Shown in pieces: positions 1 through 5,155 of a stretch of DNA of 5,155 nt (position 1 is the first letter of the stretch; every line of letters begins with the position of its first letter). The notes under the pieces were generated by a model that searched no databases, had not been told where the DNA came from, and saw only the letters and a program-made list of their open reading frames with translations. A program made the translations under genes and the position numbers. Origin of the DNA: an uncultured Altererythrobacter sp. GTDB lineage: Bacteria; Pseudomonadota; Alphaproteobacteria; Sphingomonadales; Sphingomonadaceae. Where the stretch lies: the NCBI GenBank assembly GCA_937950385.1, contig CALFEA010000039.1:1-5155 (forward strand). The letters are read 5' to 3'.

Positions 1-1773
1 GAAAAGATTGGTACAGCCGAACTTGCACGCACAACAAATTCAGCCGTGGATCAAATTCGTCAGAACACGCCGACCATCACAATGCGCGCATTTATAAATA
101 ATGATGGTTTGAAAGATGTGCTTGACCGTATGATCGACCGCAGCACATTGTCGGAATATGCCCGAAAATATGGATTAAGAGCTGGGGATAACCTCGTTAA
201 TAGCGAGATTATGCAAATGCCGGCATTCCGCGGACCAGACGGCAACTTTTCTCAAGCCGCCTATGAAAGTGCATTGGTTCAGCGCAGCCTAACAGATGCA
301 CTTGTGCGTAATGATTTGATGCAAGGCCTTTTGAATGATCAAATGACGCTAACCGCAGTGCGCGGGGCGCGCATGCCAAACAAATTTGCGAAACGTTATG
401 CCGGTTTGCTTAGCGAAAGCCGCAAAGGCTCAATCGCATTCATCCCTAGTGGTGTTTTTGCGCCCAAAGATGACCCGAGCGATGAACAGCTCAAAGCATT
501 TTATGCCGCCAATACTACAAAGTATCTGCGCCCCGAACGCCGCACCGTTCGCTTTGCAACATTCGGTGCAAAGAATATCGATGCCCGCACGGCGCCGACA
601 GATGCAGAAATTGCTGCACGATTTGAGCGCGACAAAGCGGAATACGCAGCATCAGAAAACCGGAGCTTTACCCGCGTGATTGTCCCCACAGAAGATGCGG
701 CCAAGGCGATCAAGGCCAAGGCTGAAAGTGGAGCAGCCTTGAGCGCAGTGGCGCAAGAAGCTGGGTTTAGTGCATCTGAAGTTGCTGCAACAGACCAAGC
801 TGGCTATGCCGCTGACACAAGTGCCGCCGTTGCTGCTGCAGCATTTAAAGCTGCGCGCGGATCCATTGCCGATCCGGTTCGCGGTACGCTGGGTTGGCAT
901 GTGACGCGCGTCGATAGCGCAGAAAAACGCGCCGCACGTTCATTGGCAGACGTTACACCTGAGATCCGCACTGCTCTTGCACAAGAGCTGCAAGTCAAAG
1001 CTCTGGCTGATCTGAGCGCCCGTATCGAAGAAGAAGTCGACGGCGGTACGCCCCTCACCGAGATCGCAAAGGATTTGGGTGTTGAGGTTACGACCACCAA
1101 GCCGCTGACCGCGGATGGACGCGTTTACGGCACAGCCCAAGAAACCGCACCGCAAGAATTGGCCGGTGCGCTCAAAACCGCTTTCGAAATGGAAGAAGGT
1201 GAGCCGCAATTGGCTGAGATCACGCGCGGCGAGACATTCTTGATTTTCGAAGCGGATGAAATCACTGAAAGTTCAACAGCGCCGCTCGATGAGATCAAGG
1301 ATCAAGTCATCGCCGGTTGGAAATTGGACGAAGGTGCTAAGCTGGCCAAGGCAGCCACTGATCGCATCTTAAAGCGTATGGCTGGAGACAGCTCATTAAG
1401 CGCGGCAGTTGGCAAAGAAGAAGAACGCTTGCCGCCTGCTGAGAACGTCAACTTAAACCGCAGTCAAATTGTAGGTCAGGATCGCCAAGTTCCGCCACCG
1501 CTTGCCCTGCTGTTTTCAATGGCCACCGGTACAACTAAGAAACTGGAAGCGGCCAACAACCTTGGCTGGTTTGTCGTCGATTTGGATGAGATTTCAGCAG
1601 GCAGTGCAGAGGGCAATGATCAATTAATCGCTGCTGCCTCTCAACAATTGCAGGCCGCCCTACTGGCGGAATATACCCAGCAATTGACCGCCGCCATGAG
1701 CGAGGAAATTGGCGTTGAGCGCAATGATGCGGCAATCGAAGCTGTGCGCAAGCAATTGCTCGGCGAGACGTAA
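1..1773 (+). CDS. ppiD: PpiD-like periplasmic folding chaperone (SurA N-terminal/parvulin-like), 5' partial
   Basis: The frame is open from base 1 to the TAA at 1771-1773 (590 residues visible), so the gene starts outside the window. A GTG at 46 is internal, because family-like sequence (EKIGTAELARTTNSAV) precedes it. PpiD proteins are anchored in the inner membrane by one N-terminal helix and help newly exported proteins fold in the periplasm. E. coli PpiD is 623 residues, so the missing part fits a short cytoplasmic tail plus the anchor. Visible regions are a helical SurA-type N-terminal chaperone domain (about 1-480), a parvulin-like domain (about 655-920) and a long alpha/beta C-terminal part with many Ala, Glu and Lys. 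The parvulin domain has RSFTRVIV where active enzymes carry a conserved His, but keeps LGWHV near its end (His codon 898-900). It is probably a poor or inactive isomerase, as known for E. coli PpiD. The gene ends 9 bases before trpE and is probably co-transcribed with it. Family membership is secure; the exact symbol is slightly less so. Confidence 0.9.
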   Translation, partial: EKIGTAELARTTNSAVDQIRQNTPTITMRAFINNDGLKDVLDRMIDRSTLSEYARKYGLRAGDNLVNSEIMQMPAFRGPDGNFSQAAYESALVQRSLTDALVRNDLMQGLLNDQMTLTAVRGARMPNKFAKRYAGLLSESRKGSIAFIPSGVFAPKDDPSDEQLKAFYAANTTKYLRPERRTVRFATFGAKNIDARTAPTDAEIAARFERDKAEYAASENRSFTRVIVPTEDAAKAIKAKAESGAALSAVAQEAGFSASEVAATDQAGYAADTSAAVAAAAFKAARGSIADPVRGTLGWHVTRVDSAEKRAARSLADVTPEIRTALAQELQVKALADLSARIEEEVDGGTPLTEIAKDLGVEVTTTKPLTADGRVYGTAQETAPQELAGALKTAFEMEEGEPQLAEITRGETFLIFEADEITESSTAPLDEIKDQVIAGWKLDEGAKLAKAATDRILKRMAGDSSLSAAVGKEEERLPPAENVNLNRSQIVGQDRQVPPPLALLFSMATGTTKKLEAANNLGWFVVDLDEISAGSAEGNDQLIAAASQQLQAALLAEYTQQLTAAMSEEIGVERNDAAIEAVRKQLLGET

Positions 1774-1782
1774 TTTCTGGCA
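1774..1782 (+). other. 9-base ppiD-trpE junction without a leader or clear ribosome site
   Basis: Only nine bases (tttctggca) separate the ppiD stop from the trpE ATG. There is no purine-rich ribosome-binding motif at normal distance; the nearest GAG lies inside the ppiD end, too far upstream. There is no room for a leader peptide, attenuator hairpins or a terminator. This supports read-through transcription from ppiD and possible translational coupling. Confidence 0.8.
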
Positions 1783-3321
1783 ATGCCAAAAGGAACCGCG
1801 CCTCTAAACGCTGAACAGGCGTGCTGTGATCTTGGAGCGGGCAAGCCTTCACTTGTCTGGCGCAAAATCATTGCTGATACAGAAACGCCTGTGGGCGCAG
1901 CGGCCAAGCTAATCGAGGCTGGCCGAGGCGATTTTCTGCTCGAATCGGTAGAAGGCGGCGAGGTTCGCGGTCGTTATTCCTTGTTAGGGCTAGACCCTGA
2001 TTTGGTATTCCGCGCCTCTCACAAATCTGCCGAGATGAACACAATCTGGCGTCATGACCGTGCTGCTTTTGCGCCGCTATCTGGCGATGGCCTCCAGGAA
2101 CTGCGCAAACTGGTCGCATCATGCCGCATTGATGTGCCGCCCGAATTGCCGCCTGCCCTCGCCTGCATTGTCGGCTATTTCGGCTATGAAACGATCGGAC
2201 TGGTTGAAGATTTACCGCGCGCCCCCGCTAGCCCGCTTGAACTGCCCGATATGCTGTTTGTCAGACCAACACTCATTCTTGTGTTTGACAGCCTTTCGGA
2301 TGAGCTTTTTTGTGTGGCACCGATTTGGCCTATCGCGGATGCCAATGACCCAGCAATTGCTGTAGCTCAGGCTGGCGAGCGTATTGATGCCGCTTTGGCG
2401 CAGCTATCAAACGCGCCGGTCCCGCGCATGGATTCAGGCAATTTACCAACAATGGAATTATCCCCGGTCCTCGGCGCGGACGAATACAAATCACTGGTCG
2501 CTAGGGCTAAGAATTACATTCTTGCAGGTGACGTCTTCCAAGTGGTTTTGGCGCAGCGCTTTACTTGCCCCTTTCCGCTGCCACCATTTGCTTTGTACCG
2601 CGCTTTGCGGCGCGTGAACCCTTCGCCATTTTTGTATTTCCTCGACTTACCCGGCTTTGCTGTTGTTGGGTCAAGTCCTGAGATTTTGGTCCGAGTTCGG
2701 CCCAATGCAGCTGGCGACAATGAAGTCACAATTCGGCCCATAGCTGGTACGCGTCCTCGCGGAAGCACTGCGGCAGAAGATGACGCGAATGAGGCAAGCT
2801 TGCTCGCCGATGCAAAAGAGCGCGCCGAACACCTCATGCTCCTAGACTTGGGGCGTAACGATGTTGGGCGGGTGGCTGAACGCGGTTCGGTTGAGGTGAC
2901 GGCTAGCTTCACAACCGAACGTTACAGCCATGTCATGCATATTGTCAGCAATGTGGTTGGTGCGCTTGCGCCAGAGCATGATGCGCTCGATGCCTTGTTT
3001 GCAGGCTTTCCCGCAGGAACGGTTAGCGGCGCACCCAAAATCCGTGCCTGCGAAGTTATAGCTGAATTGGAAAGCGAGACCCGAGGTGCCTATGCTGGCG
3101 GGGTTGGCTATTTCGCGCCCGATGGCTCCGTCGATAGCTGTATTGTTTTGCGAACAGCCGTGGTCAAAGACGGGGTTATGCATGTGCAAGCGGGCGCTGG
3201 TATTGTCGCCGATAGCGACCCCGACTACGAATTGGCGGAGTGCAAAGCAAAGGCTGGCGCGCTCATAGCCGCAGCAAAAGAGGCGGCGAAAGTTGCCAAT
3301 GAAATAGGGTACGGACAATGA
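1783..3321 (+). CDS. trpE: Anthranilate synthase component I (TrpE)
   Basis: This cytoplasmic enzyme converts chorismate to anthranilate, the committed step of tryptophan synthesis, using ammonia delivered by TrpG. The 512-residue length is normal for the family. The N-terminal domain carries the tryptophan-sensing LLES element at residues 52-55 (Ser55 corresponds to the feedback-binding Ser of the Salmonella enzyme), followed by RYSLLG. NPSPF at 279-283 belongs to the same known allosteric pocket. The chorismate-binding domain shows PIAGTRPRG (319-327), EHLMLLDLGRND (349-360), SHVMHIVS (382-389, with the probable catalytic His386), GTVSGAPK (412-419) and AGAGIVADSDP (470-480). Feedback inhibition by tryptophan is therefore expected. 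ATG 1783 is chosen because the conserved region (GKPSLVW, residues 20-26) begins soon after it and it lies just past the ppiD stop. There is no good Shine-Dalgarno sequence, so coupling to ppiD translation is likely. PabB and other chorismate enzymes are less likely, given the LLES element and the trpG/trpD neighbours. Confidence 0.97.
   Translation: MPKGTAPLNAEQACCDLGAGKPSLVWRKIIADTETPVGAAAKLIEAGRGDFLLESVEGGEVRGRYSLLGLDPDLVFRASHKSAEMNTIWRHDRAAFAPLSGDGLQELRKLVASCRIDVPPELPPALACIVGYFGYETIGLVEDLPRAPASPLELPDMLFVRPTLILVFDSLSDELFCVAPIWPIADANDPAIAVAQAGERIDAALAQLSNAPVPRMDSGNLPTMELSPVLGADEYKSLVARAKNYILAGDVFQVVLAQRFTCPFPLPPFALYRALRRVNPSPFLYFLDLPGFAVVGSSPEILVRVRPNAAGDNEVTIRPIAGTRPRGSTAAEDDANEASLLADAKERAEHLMLLDLGRNDVGRVAERGSVEVTASFTTERYSHVMHIVSNVVGALAPEHDALDALFAGFPAGTVSGAPKIRACEVIAELESETRGAYAGGVGYFAPDGSVDSCIVLRTAVVKDGVMHVQAGAGIVADSDPDYELAECKAKAGALIAAAKEAAKVANEIGYGQ
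3306..3309 (+). promoter_or_regulatory. Weak ribosome-binding site for the lipoprotein gene
   Basis: AGGG inside the last codons of trpE lies 8 bases before the ATG at 3318. The match to the Shine-Dalgarno consensus is short, and re-initiation by ribosomes ending trpE at the overlapping TGA (3319-3321) probably contributes. Confidence 0.5.
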
Positions 3322-4205
3322 AGCCATTGGCATCACAGCGAACATTTTTAAGCGGGTCTATGGGTTTGCTCGCTCTCCTTTTGGTGTCCTGCAATCAGCA
3401 ACCAACCGGCGAGCCGGTTATGCGCACAGAAATTGGCTCTGGCGAAATGGAAGAGATTGCAGCAGCCCCCTCGCCCCAGCCCAATGATTCCACCAAGGTC
3501 GAAGAGGTAAATCCCAACTCTGATTGCAAACCTGCCAATTTCGAGGGCGTTGCGCTAACTCATTGCGTCGCAGACCCATCCAAACACCGGATCACCACCG
3601 CGCTTCAGGATAAAGCAGGTAAACCGTTTCGTTCCTTGCGCGCTTATGCCGATGCGATCGGGCGCGAAGCGGACAATGTCGCCTTTGCCGTGAATGCTGG
3701 CATGTTCGATAAAAAGGGCGAGCCGCTTGGTTATTACGTCGAGAAATCGAAACGGACAGTCGAACTCAACCGCGGCGATGGCGCAGGCAATTTCCACATG
3801 AAGCCCAATGGTGTTTTCTATGGCAGCGGCGGTACGTGGCGTTCGACAAGCACGGAATGGTTCTTCAAAACTGTTAGGGACCGTCCGCAATTCGGCACTC
3901 AGTCTGGCCCAATGCTGGTTACTGGCAGTAATCTTCACCCTGAAATTGCAGAGAACGGTCCATCACGCGCGATCCGCAATGGAGTGGGCGTCGATGCGGC
4001 GGGCAAAGCGCATTTTGTGCTTTCTGAGGCTCCAATATCCTTTGGACAATTGGCGCGCTATTTTAAGGATGAGCTTAAGGTACAAAACGCGCTTTATCTT
4101 GACGGCAATGTGTCTGCGCTGTGGGATCCGGCAACAGATCGATTGGATGTTGGCGCTCCTATTGGCCCGATTATCGTTGTGACAAAACGCGAGGCAGGCG
4201 GATGA
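3318..4205 (+). CDS. Probable outer-membrane lipoprotein with phosphodiester glycosidase (NAGPA/DUF2233-like) domain
   Basis: The 295-residue protein begins with a lipoprotein signal: an Arg/Lys-containing N-terminus, a hydrophobic stretch (about 15-23) and a lipobox LVSC with Cys25 as the lipidation site. The next residue is Asn, not Asp, which by the general sorting rule favours the outer membrane. Residues 26-70 form a polar linker rich in Pro, Glu and Ser. The folded domain (about 73-290) shows NAGMF (126-130), HMKPNGVF (160-167), QSGPML (195-200), SRAIRNGVGVD (216-226) and ALYLDGNVSALWD (258-270). This pattern matches the family related to the mammalian uncovering enzyme NAGPA and to bacterial DUF2233 proteins annotated in exopolysaccharide contexts. 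Some family members cleave sugar phosphodiesters, but the substrate here is unknown. Cys70 and Cys83 could form a disulfide. The gene overlaps trpE by 4 bases at its start and trpG by 4 at its end. Nothing in the sequence ties it to tryptophan metabolism, and no frameshift or truncation is seen. Confidence 0.88.
   Translation: MKPLASQRTFLSGSMGLLALLLVSCNQQPTGEPVMRTEIGSGEMEEIAAAPSPQPNDSTKVEEVNPNSDCKPANFEGVALTHCVADPSKHRITTALQDKAGKPFRSLRAYADAIGREADNVAFAVNAGMFDKKGEPLGYYVEKSKRTVELNRGDGAGNFHMKPNGVFYGSGGTWRSTSTEWFFKTVRDRPQFGTQSGPMLVTGSNLHPEIAENGPSRAIRNGVGVDAAGKAHFVLSEAPISFGQLARYFKDELKVQNALYLDGNVSALWDPATDRLDVGAPIGPIIVVTKREAGG
3404..3419 (+). repeat. Perfect 7-base inverted repeat with 2-base spacer (AACCGGC-GA-GCCGGTT)
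   Basis: The two arms, 3404-3410 and 3413-3419, are exact reverse complements separated by GA. As RNA it could form a 6-bp GC-rich stem with a CGAG loop. It lies in the lipoprotein gene just after the lipidation Cys codon (encoding PTGEPV). No T-run follows, so it is not an intrinsic terminator. Its function, if any, is unknown. Confidence 0.6.
4191..4194 (+). promoter_or_regulatory. Ribosome-binding site that sets the trpG start
   Basis: GAGG lies 7 bases before the ATG at 4202, the best-placed Shine-Dalgarno-like motif in the window. It supports the start at 4202 over the in-frame ATG at 4121, which lies deep inside the lipoprotein gene. Confidence 0.65.
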
Positions 4206-4810
4206 GCCAAGCCAACGATCCTGACATTCTCGTCATCGACAATTACGATAGCTTCACCTTTAACCTTGTCCATTATCTGATGGAACTTGGCGCAAATGTC
4301 CGAACAGTGCGCAATGATGCGATGAGCGCTGCTGAAGCATTGGCAACAAATGCGGCAGGGTTTCTCATTTCACCAGGGCCATGCACTCCCGATCAAGCAG
4401 GCATTAGCCTCGACCTGGTTGCGGCCTGTGCAGCGGCAGAAAAGCCGCTTCTCGGTGTGTGCCTGGGTCACCAAAGCATCGGCCAGCATTTTGGCGGCAC
4501 AGTAAAGCGCGGCGGTCTGATGCATGGCAAAACTTCGCCTCTAACGCATGATGGCAGCGGTGTGTTTTCAGGGATACCATCACCCTTCAACGCCACACGC
4601 TATCATAGCCTTGTGGTCGAAGAACAAAGCGATAGCTTGCGCATCAATGCAACTTCGGATGACGGCTTTACGATGGGGTTTCACCATGCGCAGCTTCCCA
4701 TCCACGGCGTGCAATTTCACCCCGAGAGCATTGCAACCGAGCATGGTCATGCACTGCTTGCAAACTTTATGAAAATTTGTGGCTTAACGCCTGAGAACTT
4801 ACAAAAATGA
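4202..4810 (+). CDS. trpG: Anthranilate synthase component II, glutamine amidotransferase (TrpG)
   Basis: This cytoplasmic class I glutamine amidotransferase hydrolyses glutamine and passes ammonia to TrpE. The 202-residue length is typical of stand-alone TrpG. Motifs in order are LVIDNYDSFTFNLVHYL near the N-terminus, ISPGPCTPDQAG (oxyanion-strand region), the nucleophile elbow GVCLGHQ with Cys87 (codon 4460-4462), the TrpG/PabA-type segment MHGKTSPLTHDG, RYHSLVV, and VQFHPES with the catalytic His173 and Glu175. The triad is intact. The ATG at 4202 overlaps the preceding stop (ATGA 4202-4205) and has GAGG 7 bases upstream. The product contains no tryptophan. In many bacteria one TrpG also serves aminodeoxychorismate synthase for folate; whether this one does cannot be told from the window. 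It is a separate gene here, unlike the fused TrpEG of many rhizobia. Confidence 0.97.
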   Translation: MSQANDPDILVIDNYDSFTFNLVHYLMELGANVRTVRNDAMSAAEALATNAAGFLISPGPCTPDQAGISLDLVAACAAAEKPLLGVCLGHQSIGQHFGGTVKRGGLMHGKTSPLTHDGSGVFSGIPSPFNATRYHSLVVEEQSDSLRINATSDDGFTMGFHHAQLPIHGVQFHPESIATEHGHALLANFMKICGLTPENLQK

Positions 4811-5155
4811 CGACTTTACCAATCAGTGACATGCCTCTTTCCGAAATTGAGGCCGAAGAGGCTTTTAACTCCCTGCTCGATGGGGAAACGAGCGAGGAAG
4901 AAATTGAGCGCTTTCTTATCGCTCTGTCTGATCGCGGGGAAACGGCTGAAGAAATCGCTGGAGCTGCGCGGGCCCTTCGTGCGCGCCTCATCCCCATTAA
5001 CGCGCCTGACAATGCCATCGACGTTTGCGGAACGGGCGGCGATGGGCACCATACCTTAAATGTCTCAACCGCTGTTAGCTTAGTTGTCGCTGCATGCGGA
5101 GTGCCTGTTGCAAAACACGGTAACCGTGCCGCCTCTTCGAAAGCAGGTGCAGCAG
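4807..5155 (+). CDS. trpD: Anthranilate phosphoribosyltransferase (TrpD), 3' partial
   Basis: The enzyme transfers phosphoribose from PRPP to anthranilate, the second committed step of the pathway. The window holds 116 complete codons plus one base; the full protein is usually about 330-350 residues. The N-terminal helical domain is typical (FLIALSDRGETAEEIAGAAR, about residues 36-55). It is followed by the PRPP-binding glycine loop DVCGTGGDG (72-80), NVST (85-88) and KHGNRAASSKAG (103-114), all hallmark TrpD motifs. The ATG at 4807 overlaps the trpG stop (ATGA 4807-4810). The only upstream purine motif (GAG at 4793-4795, 11 bases away) is weak, so initiation probably relies on ribosomes finishing trpG. 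The active-site half beyond 5155 is not visible, so integrity downstream cannot be judged. Confidence 0.97.
   Translation, partial: MTTLPISDMPLSEIEAEEAFNSLLDGETSEEEIERFLIALSDRGETAEEIAGAARALRARLIPINAPDNAIDVCGTGGDGHHTLNVSTAVSLVVAACGVPVAKHGNRAASSKAGAA
4833..4866 (+). other. Terminator-like or attenuator-like hairpin inside the start of trpD (tentative)
   Basis: GCCTCTT at 4833-4839 is the exact reverse complement of AAGAGGC at 4856-4862 (16-base loop), followed directly by TTTT at 4863-4866. A competing 5-bp pairing exists between GCCTC (4833-4837) and GAGGC (4849-4853). The stem is short, the T-run is only four bases and the sequence is coding, so chance is a fair explanation. Confidence 0.25.

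Noticed and set aside
46..48. GTG as the start of the first gene
   Set aside because: The frame is open to base 1 with family-like sequence before it, and a PpiD protein should begin with a membrane anchor. The true start is outside the window.
858..876. 6-bp inverted repeat CGGATC / GATCCG with 7-base loop in ppiD
   Set aside because: It is short, lies in the middle of the coding region and has no T-run. It is expected by chance at this base composition.
1655..1669. CCGCC-CTACT-GGCGG hairpin near the end of ppiD as a terminator
   Set aside because: The stem is only 5 bp, no T-run follows, and it lies about 100 bases before the ppiD stop.
1684..1712. TTGACC as a -35 box for a trpE promoter
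   Set aside because: At 17-base spacing the sequence is AATTGG, which does not resemble a -10 box.
2514..2912. 132-codon open frame on the minus strand within trpE
   Set aside because: Its Ser/Arg/Lys-rich low-complexity product is typical of antisense shadows, and it lies over the conserved PIAGTRPRG region.
2842..3345. 167-codon open frame on the minus strand within trpE
   Set aside because: It lies antisense to strongly conserved trpE motifs, shows no recognisable domain and has odd composition (many Cys, His and Arg). It is a shadow of the trpE reading frame.
4121..4201. Earlier in-frame ATG start for trpG
   Set aside because: It would add 27 residues unlike any TrpG N-terminus and overlap the lipoprotein gene by 85 bases. 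The ATG at 4202 has a ribosome-binding motif and gives the normal length.

Overview
The window is a tightly packed, single-strand (+) gene run from what looks like an alphaproteobacterium, most likely a sphingomonad or erythrobacter-type organism. This rests on protein style (a PpiD-type chaperone directly before trpE, and alphaproteobacterial TrpE, TrpG and TrpD motifs) and on a moderate GC content, roughly mid-50s by eye. The taxonomic call is inference, since nothing here is a formal marker.

Layout: (1) bases 1-1773 hold the 3' part of a ppiD-like periplasmic chaperone gene, whose start and membrane anchor lie left of the window. (2) After only 9 bases comes trpE (1783-3321), anthranilate synthase component I. 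(3) An ATGA overlap leads into a lipoprotein gene with a phosphodiester glycosidase (NAGPA/DUF2233-like) domain (3318-4205). (4) Another ATGA overlap leads into trpG (4202-4810), the glutamine amidotransferase component II. (5) A third ATGA overlap leads into trpD (4807 to the right edge), anthranilate phosphoribosyltransferase, cut off after 116 codons. No intergenic stretch is longer than 9 bases, so there is no gene-free region to describe. I found no tRNA, rRNA, CRISPR array, insertion sequence or convincing promoter or terminator.

Function: TrpE and TrpG together make anthranilate from chorismate and glutamine, and TrpD attaches phosphoribose to it. These are the first two steps of tryptophan synthesis in the cytoplasm. 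The other two genes encode envelope proteins: an inner-membrane-anchored folding factor and a probable outer-membrane lipoprotein.

The main oddity is the exported lipoprotein gene lodged between the two subunit genes of one enzyme, joined on both sides by 4-base stop/start overlaps. The spacing suggests a single transcript with translational coupling, with no room for a separate trp leader or attenuator directly before trpE. I see no sign of a wholly new system; this is a trp operon with an unusual passenger.
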